The position numbers and the translations under genes were made by a program. A stretch of DNA of 64,000 nucleotides from positions 4,712,001-4,776,000 of the forward strand of contig CAVPTO010000003.1 of assembly GCA_963708675.1 (NCBI GenBank), written 5' to 3'. This document shows positions 50,143 through 57,080 of the stretch, piece by piece (the stretch's first letter is position 1; each line of letters opens with the position of its first letter). This stretch comes from DATAXP01 sp963708675 (GTDB taxonomy: Bacteria; Planctomycetota; Planctomycetia; Pirellulales; PNKZ01). The notes beneath the pieces were generated by a model. That model did not search any database. It worked only from the letters and a program-made list of their open reading frames with translations, and was not told the origin of the DNA.

Positions 50143-52137
50143 TCACACGCCGCGCTCGGCGGTTTCGATGCTCTCGCTCACCTGGCGACAGTCGGGAAGC
50201 GAGTCGAGAAAGACGCGGCCGTAAGGTTTCGTCACCATGCGCGGGTCGAGAATCACGACGGTGCCGCGATCGCGGCGCGTGCGGATGAGACGGCCGAAGC
50301 CTTGTTTCAACTTCAGCACTGCTTCGGGAAGTTGATAGTCGCGGAACGGGTTGCCGCCGGCGCGGCGCAAGTTGTCGAGCCGCGCTTCGAGCAACGGTCG
50401 GTCGGGGACGCTGAACGGCAGCTTGGTGATGATCACCATTTGCAAAGCATCGCCGGGCACGTCGACGCCTTGCCAAAAACTATCGGTGCCGAAGAGGACT
50501 GCACGCGGATCGGACTTGAAACGTTCGATCATTTGCGAGCGCGGCAAGGCGTCGGCCTGGCTGTAGAGCGTGAACTTGCGCTGCAAGAGCCACGGGCCAA
50601 GCACGTCGGCCGCGCCGCGAAGTTGTTCGTAGCTGGTGAACAGCACGAACGCATGACCGTCGCTGCGCTCGACGTAGCGGCGAATCATCTCGGGCACCAT
50701 CCGCTCGAACGCGAGACGTTCGCTGCCAGGGTCCGGCATATCGGGCACGAGGACCAACTCGGCCTGCTCGCGATAGTCGAACGGGCTGCCCAGCGCCAAC
50801 TTCTCAGCCTGTTTCAGACCGACACGCGACGTGAAGAAATCGAACGACTGCTCGGCGCCGACCGACAGGGTGGCGCTGGTCATGATGACGCTCGGCACTT
50901 TCTCGAACAGTTCCTGACGCAGAATCGGCCCCACGTCGATCGGCGCGGCGAGCAATCGCGTGCGCGGTCGGCGACCGCCAGAGGTTTCGATCCAGTAGAC
51001 AGTGTCGGCCTCGGATTGTTTGCACCAGGAGTCGAGCTCGTCGGCCAGGCCGACCAGTCGATCGTGAGCGGCGAGAAAGTCCTGGCGCTCTTCGGCATCT
51101 TTGAGGGCCGAGGCTTCGCCCTTCACCGAGCGGGCCAACTTCATGAGCACCGGCGACAGCGAGTTCGGGATCTCGATGGGAGATGTGAGGCGTCCGTTGC
51201 CGCGACGCGACGACTGCGAGACGTAATCATCGAAGAAGTCACCCGCCTTGAGCCGACATTCGAGCACCTGGTTCTCGGTGTCGCGCAGCTTGTGATGGAC
51301 GAGCAGACCTTTGTTCGTGCGGTCGTTGTAGAGCTTGTTCAGAACGTGATCGACCGTGCCTGAAGAGATGCCGAGGCCGAGATGATCGCCAGCGACCGAC
51401 TCGATGGTGTGCGCCTCGTCGAGGATCACGATGTCGTAGTCGGGCAGAATGCTCGCCCCGCGACGCCGCAGCCCCAGGTCGCTGAAGAAGAGCGCGTGAT
51501 TGACGATCAGGATTTGCGCGTTTTGGGCGCGCCGTCGAGCGCGGTAGTAGAAGCAGTCGTTGTGACTGGGGCATTGGCGGCCGAGGCAGTTGCCGTGGTC
51601 GCTGGCGACTTCGTCCCACACCTGCGGCAACGGTCGATGGTCCATATCGGACAGCGAGCCGTCGCCGGTTTCGCCGCTCCAGACGCCCAACTGCCGCAGC
51701 TCGGCGAACTCGGCCGACTCGCGAAACAGGCTGTCGGCCCGCTTCATCGCGTTTCGCATGCGGCGGAGGCTCAGGTAGTTGTGCCGCCCTTTGACCAGGA
51801 CGGCCGAGAACTCGAGCGGGATGACCGCATTGAGCAGTGGCAGGTCCTTTTCGACAAGCTGCTCCTGCAGGCTGATCGTCTGTGTGGAGACGATGACGCG
51901 ACGGGGTTTGGCGTCGGGTGCGGATTCTTCGGCCTGGGCGACGGCAAGAATTGCCGGGACGAGGTAGGCGAAGCTTTTGCCGACGCCGGTGCCGGCTTCG
52001 ACGACGAGGCGGCGCTTGTGAACAATGGCCGCCTCGACGGCCTCGGCCATCGCCAGTTGCTCGCGACGATGCTCGTAGTGCGGCAGTCGGGCGGCGATGC
52101 GACCTTGGGGGCCCAGAATCTCGGCCGTCGTGAGCAT
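50143..52137 (-). CDS. DinG/XPD-family ATP-dependent helicase
   Basis: 664 residues. Superfamily 2 motifs: Walker A AGTGVGKS at 48-55, IVSTQTISLQEQL (Ia), DEAH at 240-243 in VILDEAHTIE, and VLFGTDSFWQGVDVPGDALQ and LKQGFGRLIRTRRDRGT near the end (motifs V and VI). It is expected to unwind DNA 5' to 3' and to resolve R-loops or damaged forks. Three of the four Fe-S cysteines are present with E. coli DinG spacing (184, 189, 195 in CLGRQCPSHNDC). The first, expected in KGRxNYLC, is Ser123 (KGRHNYLSL). It is monocistronic. A tandem TTTTTGTGACGATG repeat lies upstream. Confidence 0.87.
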   Translation of the reverse strand: MLTTAEILGPQGRIAARLPHYEHRREQLAMAEAVEAAIVHKRRLVVEAGTGVGKSFAYLVPAILAVAQAEESAPDAKPRRVIVSTQTISLQEQLVEKDLPLLNAVIPLEFSAVLVKGRHNYLSLRRMRNAMKRADSLFRESAEFAELRQLGVWSGETGDGSLSDMDHRPLPQVWDEVASDHGNCLGRQCPSHNDCFYYRARRRAQNAQILIVNHALFFSDLGLRRRGASILPDYDIVILDEAHTIESVAGDHLGLGISSGTVDHVLNKLYNDRTNKGLLVHHKLRDTENQVLECRLKAGDFFDDYVSQSSRRGNGRLTSPIEIPNSLSPVLMKLARSVKGEASALKDAEERQDFLAAHDRLVGLADELDSWCKQSEADTVYWIETSGGRRPRTRLLAAPIDVGPILRQELFEKVPSVIMTSATLSVGAEQSFDFFTSRVGLKQAEKLALGSPFDYREQAELVLVPDMPDPGSERLAFERMVPEMIRRYVERSDGHAFVLFTSYEQLRGAADVLGPWLLQRKFTLYSQADALPRSQMIERFKSDPRAVLFGTDSFWQGVDVPGDALQMVIITKLPFSVPDRPLLEARLDNLRRAGGNPFRDYQLPEAVLKLKQGFGRLIRTRRDRGTVVILDPRMVTKPYGRVFLDSLPDCRQVSESIETAERGV

Positions 52138-52542
52138 TCGTACAAACTACCGCTGATGCCGCGATTTGTCGCCCGCGCGTCTTCGCAAAAACATCGTCAC
52201 AAAAACATCGTCACAAAAATGTGAAACCGTCGCCTTCGCGTGACACGCAAGCATGAACCGTTACGCAGCACGGAGATACGCACTCGAAACAACGCGAAAA
52301 GCGTTAAGCGGTTGTTCCGTCGACGCGAAATTCACATCGCGCGAAATGCATAGCGAAAAGAAATTCCGAGATTTTCTAAACCGCATGACCACAGCATGTT
52401 ATGTCGTGAGTTTGCGGTTATTCTGGACGCACTTTGCATCGTGGTACACCCATTGCTTTAAGGGCCTGTCGAACCCGCGATCAACAAAAGCCTGGCGGCC
52501 GGGAAACAACAACCAACTCCATTTCTCATAAGGAACGCAGCC
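52138..52542. other. divergent control region of the helicase gene and glnB
   Basis: 405 bases. It holds a tandem repeat of AAAAACATCGTCAC near 52187-52216 upstream of the helicase gene and a sigma-54-type promoter at 52442-52457 upstream of glnB. It is clearly more AT-rich than coding DNA here. No gene is supported. Confidence 0.6.
52442..52457 (+). promoter_or_regulatory. sigma-54 (-24/-12) promoter of glnB
   Basis: TGGTACACCCATTGCT matches the RpoN consensus TGGCAC-N5-TTGC at all but one core position, with the invariant GG and GC ten bases apart. Transcription would start near 52468, giving a leader of about 75 bases before the glnB ATG. P-II genes are classically sigma-54 controlled under nitrogen limitation, which fits the position. 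No NtrC site was identified. Confidence 0.65.
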
Positions 52543-52881
52543 ATGAAAAAGGTCGAAGCAGTCATCCGTCATTTCAAGCTCGAAAACGTGAAGAACGCCC
52601 TCAACGAGCGAGGCGTCAAGGGAATGACCGTCACCGAGGTCCGAGGTTTCGGACGTCAAAAGGGGCACACCGAGACGTATCGCGGTGCTGAGTACTCGGT
52701 CGACTTCATCCCGAAGGTGAAGCTCGAGGTCGTCTGTGGCAACGACGACGTTCGGGCCGTGGTCGACACGATTTTGAACAGCGCCCGCACCGGTCAGGTC
52801 GGCGATGGCAAGATCTTCATCAGCGAGCTTGCCGACGTGGTGCGGATTCGCACCGGCGAGACCGCCGAAGCGGCGATCTAA
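52543..52881 (+). CDS. glnB: nitrogen regulatory protein P-II
   Basis: 112 residues, exactly the family length. P-II senses 2-oxoglutarate, ATP/ADP and glutamine status and controls glutamine synthetase regulation, ammonium transport and NtrB/NtrC. The T-loop (about 37-55) contains YRGAEYSVDFIPK with Tyr51, the uridylylation site. The C-terminal signature TGQVGDGKIFISELADVVRI is intact. AAGGA lies about ten bases before the ATG. No amtB or glnA is adjacent, so GlnB and GlnK cannot be distinguished. It is followed by a strong terminator. Confidence 0.96.
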   Translation: MKKVEAVIRHFKLENVKNALNERGVKGMTVTEVRGFGRQKGHTETYRGAEYSVDFIPKVKLEVVCGNDDVRAVVDTILNSARTGQVGDGKIFISELADVVRIRTGETAEAAI

Positions 52882-53248
52882 CTAAGGCGGAAGTCAGGCG
52901 GCATCGCACGCCGTCTTACATACGCGGCATCGCACGCTGCGTTGTCTAACGAGCACGGTCGGTCCTTCGGGGCCGGCCGTGCTCGTTTTCGTTTGCGGCT
53001 TAAGCGGCCTAATGAGGCGGCAACGTTTGCCCCATTGGTGGGCATTTGGGTGAGCGGTTCGAGGCGTGCTACGCAGCATCACATATTACGCTTTTGCCAA
53101 AAGGGTAACTGTAGGTTCGACTTACGTCACAACGACGTGAAGCGTTTCGCGTTCGATCGAAGTCCTGGCACACAAAGTGTTATGGGGGCAGAGTCCACGA
53201 CTGGCAGGGCGGCCTTTCTCCCCCATATACATACCCGCGATCAAACGC
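52882..53248. other. intergenic holding the glnB terminator
   Basis: Apart from the terminator at 52950-52990, the remaining bases up to the peptidase start show no repeat. A CTCCCCCATAT tract around 53219-53229 is the only oddity. Confidence 0.5.
52950..52990 (+). terminator. rho-independent terminator after glnB
   Basis: CGAGCACGGTCGG, short loop, CCGGCCGTGCTCG followed by TTTTC. It is about 70 bases beyond the glnB stop. Confidence 0.85.
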
Positions 53249-54160
53249 ATGCACAGAACGATTCTGGCTCTCGTGGCGATGCAGGTCATCGCTATGGCAA
53301 TGACTGCCACCACCTTCGCGGAAGAACCGGCCGAAGGTCTACGATCATGGAGCGACGGCGCTTGGCGCCTTGTTGAAACGTCGAATTTCCGCGTAGCGGC
53401 GATCGCGACGGAAGACGAAGTCCGCAATCTTGCTCGCTCTTGCGAGTCGCTCAAGGATTACCTTTGCCAGAAGTGGCTGGGAACACCTTCGATAAGCGCT
53501 CCCATCGAATGGACGCCGAAATGCTACGTCGTCGTTCATCCCACGGCCGACAGTTATCTGCGCGAGGTCGGTCCCGGGCAGCTAACGGCGGGCAGTTCGT
53601 TCATTGAAATTGACGGCAAGGCGCTGCTTTCGCGGCGCATTGATTTGAGAGCCGACCACCCGCTGGGCTACCGTGACGCGTTGGCTCACGAGATGACTCA
53701 TGTCGTCGTGGCCGAGCGATTCGTGCAGCGTCAGATTCCGCGTTGGGCGGACGAAGGCATGGCGACGCTTGCCGACTCGGTTTCGAAGCAGTCGGCGCAC
53801 CTCACTGACTTCCAACACGCACATCGTCGTGGCCACTCGTTCCGGCTTGCGAACTTGTTCGCTCTTGAGAACTACCCGCAGCCAGAACATCAAGCTACGT
53901 TCTACGGTCAAAGCGTTTCGCTGGCGAAGTTCTTGGTCGAGCGTGGCTCGGCTGATCAGCTCATGCGATTCGTCGAGATGTCGCAGCACCGCGGCTACGA
54001 TGCAGCAGCGCGCGAGATTTACAACTTTGATGGAGTGCTTGCGATGGAACGCGCGTGGATGTCGCAGCTTTCATCGCGACAAGCGATGGTGGCTTATCAG
54101 GACGATCACCCAGTGCGATCTTTGCCTGTAATCGGTCGCCAAGTTGCGATGTCGCGTTAG
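53249..54160 (+). CDS. exported gluzincin-type (peptidase MA-like) protein
   Basis: 303 residues. The signal peptide MHRTILALVAMQVIAMAMTA supports ATG 53249; an earlier in-frame codon at 53177 lacks this. The zinc-binding motif HEMTHVV with downstream RWADEGMATLAD is the HExxH plus Glu arrangement of the peptidase_MA family of gluzincins. A second part (YGQSVSLAKFLVERGSADQL) resembles the helical continuation found in these planctomycete proteins. It is either a periplasmic peptidase or a relative that has lost activity; both zinc-site His residues and the Glu are present. A bidirectional terminator follows. Confidence 0.8.
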   Translation: MHRTILALVAMQVIAMAMTATTFAEEPAEGLRSWSDGAWRLVETSNFRVAAIATEDEVRNLARSCESLKDYLCQKWLGTPSISAPIEWTPKCYVVVHPTADSYLREVGPGQLTAGSSFIEIDGKALLSRRIDLRADHPLGYRDALAHEMTHVVVAERFVQRQIPRWADEGMATLADSVSKQSAHLTDFQHAHRRGHSFRLANLFALENYPQPEHQATFYGQSVSLAKFLVERGSADQLMRFVEMSQHRGYDAAAREIYNFDGVLAMERAWMSQLSSRQAMVAYQDDHPVRSLPVIGRQVAMSR

Positions 54161-54186
54161 TCTCTTCGAATCAGGTAACAGCGCAT

Positions 54187-54223
54187 AAAAAAAGGTTCTG
54201 ACCTTCTGGGGTCAGAACCTTTT
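54187..54223. terminator. bidirectional rho-independent terminator
   Basis: AAAAGGTTCTGACC, loop TTCTG, GGTCAGAACCTTTT, with A-run before and T-run after. It serves the convergent genes at 53249-54160 and 54263-54709. The preceding GCGCATAAAAAAA is identical to the sequence before the terminator at 5697. Confidence 0.9.
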
Positions 54224-54262
54224 GTCGTTCCTCGTCTCGGTTCAGACGAACCGTCGCGGGCG

Positions 54263-54709
54263 TTACCAACCTGATCCGCCGCGAGAGAACACCTTGTTGT
54301 CGGCACGGCTGTAGTAGTGATCGCCGTTCTTGCCCAGACCGGTCCACGTCGGTTCGTTGTTGACGTTGTTGAACTGTCCGTACGGGTTGTACGAATAGCT
54401 GCGATACGCCCGACTCGGAGCCGTCTGCGCCACGGGCTGTGGCTGCGTTTGTTGAACCCGCGGCTGTGCCATGGCCGGAGCTTGCGTCTGCACCGGTGCA
54501 GCAGGAGCTTGCACCGCTGTGGCCGGCGCGGCTTGCGTCGTCGGCTGATTCGTCATGCGCGGTGCATACGAATTGCTGCGATACGAACGTCGCATCGCTT
54601 GCTGATTCGTCGCTTTGCTGCTTGCACTCTGATTATAGGGATCAGCGCTGGCAACCGAGGCGACGCCCAACAACAACGCGACTGCCAAAGAGAAACGTGC
54701 GTGCTTCAT
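54263..54709 (-). CDS. small secreted Gln/Ala/Pro-rich protein
   Basis: 148 residues. The signal peptide MKHARFSLAVALLLGVASVA fixes the start at 54709, with GGAGGAAAG just upstream. The mature protein has repeats of Ser-Tyr-Arg-Ser-Asn-Ser-Tyr type (RRSYRSNSYAPRM, RAYRSYSYNPYGQF) around an Ala/Pro/Gln linker (AAPATAVQAPAAPVQTQA). It is probably a structural envelope or matrix protein, a type frequent in planctomycetes. No known domain. It ends just beyond the bidirectional terminator. Confidence 0.75.
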   Translation of the reverse strand: MKHARFSLAVALLLGVASVASADPYNQSASSKATNQQAMRRSYRSNSYAPRMTNQPTTQAAPATAVQAPAAPVQTQAPAMAQPRVQQTQPQPVAQTAPSRAYRSYSYNPYGQFNNVNNEPTWTGLGKNGDHYYSRADNKVFSRGGSGW

Positions 54710-55077
54710 CGTACTTTCCTCCGTCCGCGTAGGGACAAAAGAGATGCTTCGATGCACCGAGCATCGAAAAGAATGGGATGCGTGTTACTTATTCTAGAAC
54801 CCGCCTCACTTATTGGCCAAATGCGATTTCAATGACAAACACGTCAGGTAAGCGAATTAAACCACGGGACTTGGGGTGTTTGAATCCGGAAATCGGACCG
54901 GAATAAGCCGAAGGACGCAAAGCCGCCGAGACTCTACTCAAATGTAGGTCGATTCCGCCCGGTTAGCGGACCGCCCGCGCAAAGAAGGCCAAACTGACCG
55001 CTTGGCAACGCGTCGAAAAATCGTTAGCGTACAAGGCCTTACAAAAGACAGATGATCCGCGAGAAGAGGCTAGTCCT
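54710..55077. other. intergenic between divergent genes
   Basis: 368 bases upstream of both the minus-strand small secreted protein and the plus-strand zinc-ribbon gene. Only the ribosome site GAAGAGG at about 55062-55068 is recognisable. Confidence 0.5.
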
Positions 55078-55203
55078 ATGGTTCGCCCCCGTACCGCTTT
55101 GGTCAAAACGCGCCGCATGCTCCGTTGCCCGAAATGCGGGTCGAAGATCAACCGCCAGCGCAAACGCTGCAAGGTCTGCGCTCGCGTTCAGCCCAAGAAC
55201 TAA
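55078..55203 (+). CDS. 41-residue zinc-ribbon protein
   Basis: A short basic protein, beginning MVRPRTALVKTRRMLRCPKC and continuing GSKINRQRKRCKVCARVQ. Two CxxC pairs (CPKC and CKVC) 14 residues apart form a zinc ribbon of the L40e/rubredoxin-like kind, surrounded by Arg and Lys, so RNA or ribosome binding is likely. GAAGAGG precedes the ATG by about nine bases. It is too small to be found by length-based gene calling. Composition and the paired cysteines support it; the function is inferred only. Confidence 0.7.
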   Translation: MVRPRTALVKTRRMLRCPKCGSKINRQRKRCKVCARVQPKN

Positions 55204-55229
55204 ATGTTGCTGGACACTTCGCGGATGAA

Positions 55230-55961
55230 CTAAAAGTAATCCTGCGAGGTCGGCTTGATGACCATTTCGGCCACGTGTGCGCGAGGCGGAAGCGTTGCAA
55301 TCATGACGACGGCAGCGGCGACATCTTCAGGCTGCAGAATTCTCGCACGATGTTCGTCACTCACAGGCGTCGGTCGCGCATCGAGAATCGGCGTATTCAC
55401 TTCGCCGGGATAGATATTCGTCACACGAATGTTGTGCTGCGCTTCTTCGCGTGCCACGGTGGTCCCGAGCGCCGTCGCCGCGAACTTCGACGCTGAATAT
55501 CCGACTCCGCCGAGCAGCGACGATCGTTTGCCGGCGACCGATGAGATGTTCACGATCAATCCGTCGCGACGCTTGCGCATCTCGGGCAACACCGCGCGCA
55601 TGGCATAGTACGCGCCGAACGCGTTGATGCGCATCATCATCTCCCAGTCCTCGGGCGACAACTCAGCCATCGTGCGTTTCACGACGTTCACGCCTGCGCT
55701 GTTGACAAGTATGTCGACGTGGCCGAGTTCTTTGTCGGCCCAAGCGATGAGTTCCTCGACGCTCTTCAAATCTCCAACGTCGCAGATGCGAGAGATCAGT
55801 CCTGGTTTGCCGTGATACGAGGCGACCGCTTCGCGCAGCCGCTTCTCACCACGGCCGGCGATTGCGACCTTCGCGCCTTCGGCGGCGAGCGCCTTCGCGA
55901 TGCCCAAGCCAATGCCGCTTCCTCCGCCTGTGATTACTGCTGTCTTTCCTGCGAGTTTCAT
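55230..55961 (-). CDS. SDR-family short-chain dehydrogenase/reductase
   Basis: 243 residues. The NAD(P) motif TAVITGGGSGIGLGIAKALA, NSAGVN, and the catalytic Ser-Tyr-Lys in NISSVAGKRSSLLGGVGYSASKFA are all present. This is the classical SDR layout (3-oxoacyl-ACP reductase-like). The open frame runs further upstream, but ATG 55961 precedes the Rossmann strand directly. The substrate is unknown: the family acts on oxoacyl-thioesters, sugars, steroids and small ketones. Arg38-type (AIAGRGEKRLRE) in the second strand suggests NADP(H) preference. Confidence 0.9.
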   Translation of the reverse strand: MKLAGKTAVITGGGSGIGLGIAKALAAEGAKVAIAGRGEKRLREAVASYHGKPGLISRICDVGDLKSVEELIAWADKELGHVDILVNSAGVNVVKRTMAELSPEDWEMMMRINAFGAYYAMRAVLPEMRKRRDGLIVNISSVAGKRSSLLGGVGYSASKFAATALGTTVAREEAQHNIRVTNIYPGEVNTPILDARPTPVSDEHRARILQPEDVAAAVVMIATLPPRAHVAEMVIKPTSQDYF

Positions 55962-56100
55962 GATGGAATCCGAAAAAGGTGATACTTCGCGTCGCGTCAT
56001 CTTAGCTACCGAGAGACGTTCGCTCCATGAGTCGTTTCGGCGTGAGGCGCCTCTGCACGAGGCATAGAGCAATCGGCACTTTCCTGCGATAATGGCGTGA

Positions 56101-56940
56101 ATGTCTGAACGCATTCGCCTTTTGGCGCTCGATATCGATGGAACGCTCGTCAATAGTCGCGATGAGCTGACACCGGCGACGATTGCCGCCATTCGCCGTG
56201 CCGCCGACGCGGGCCTGCATATCGTTCTCGCCACGGGGCGTCGCTACAGCCGGGCGTTGCCGTTGGTCGAGCCGTTGGGGATCGAAGCGCCGCTTGTTAC
56301 TTCCAGCGGCGCGTTGATCAAGCGAGCGCTCGACCACGTGACGCTCTACAAGGCGAGCTTCGAGCGCCCCCTGCTCTGCTCGATGTTGTCGATCGTCGAG
56401 CAATCAGGCTACGACGCGATTGTGTATGGCGACACCTATGCCGAAGGGTTCGATTACTACTGCCGCACGATCGACGTCGAGCAACCCGAGTTGGCCGAGT
56501 ATCTGCAACTCAACGCGAAGTGCGAACGCGTTCTCCCCGAATTGATGCGGAACCCGCCGGACGGTATTTTCGCCGGCTTCGCCATCGGCTCACGAGACGC
56601 CATGCTCGCGATGCACGAGCGCTTCAACCACGAGCTACCAGGCCTGCTCTACACACACGTCATTCGCAGCCCGAGGTATCGAGGATACATGTGCGAGATC
56701 GCGCCGGCCGGCGCGACGAAGTGGGCAGGCATCGAACGCATCGCGCACGAGTGGGGCATCGCCGACGATGAAATCTGCGCCGTCGGGGACGATGTCAACG
56801 ATCTGCCGATGATCGAAGGCGCCGGGCTAGGTATCGCGATGGGCAACGCCGTCGCCGAACTCAAGGCCGCCGCCGACCGCATCGCCCCCGGCCACGACGC
56901 CGACGGATTGGTGCAAGTCGTCGATTGGATCTTGGCATAA
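56101..56940 (+). CDS. Cof-type HAD-IIB phosphatase
   Basis: 279 residues. HAD motif I LLALDIDGTLVNS, motif II VLATGRRYSRAL, the C2 cap (DYYCRTIDVEQPELAEYLQL and later), motif III ATKWAGIERIAHEWGI, and motif IV CAVGDDVNDLPMIEGAGLGI. It hydrolyses sugar phosphates or nucleotides such as pyridoxal or flavin phosphates, with broad specificity usual for the family. ATG 56101 directly precedes the first strand. It is not obviously linked to its neighbours. Confidence 0.92.
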   Translation: MSERIRLLALDIDGTLVNSRDELTPATIAAIRRAADAGLHIVLATGRRYSRALPLVEPLGIEAPLVTSSGALIKRALDHVTLYKASFERPLLCSMLSIVEQSGYDAIVYGDTYAEGFDYYCRTIDVEQPELAEYLQLNAKCERVLPELMRNPPDGIFAGFAIGSRDAMLAMHERFNHELPGLLYTHVIRSPRYRGYMCEIAPAGATKWAGIERIAHEWGIADDEICAVGDDVNDLPMIEGAGLGIAMGNAVAELKAAADRIAPGHDADGLVQVVDWILA

Positions 56941-57080
56941 GGGATTGCGTGTTCGTTAAGCCGCGACGCGTAGCGAGCGCGTGCCGCACTGTGGGTGAAA
57001 CACCCGCGAACCCTTGTCGCCAACCACGCCGCGGGATACCGTAATTCTATGGGCCCTAAGATTTAACGTCGCGGGACGCG

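Noticed and set aside
49768..51363. 531-codon plus-strand frame opposite the helicase
   Set aside because: Antisense shadow; the minus strand has complete DinG motifs.
52425..52440. Second sigma-54 site TGGACGCACTTTGC upstream of glnB
   Set aside because: The spacing between GG and GC is nine instead of ten bases; the site at 52442 fits better.
53177..53248. Longer start for the gluzincin gene
   Set aside because: The signal peptide begins at 53249; the extra 24 codons have no signal and would place the hydrophobic helix internally.
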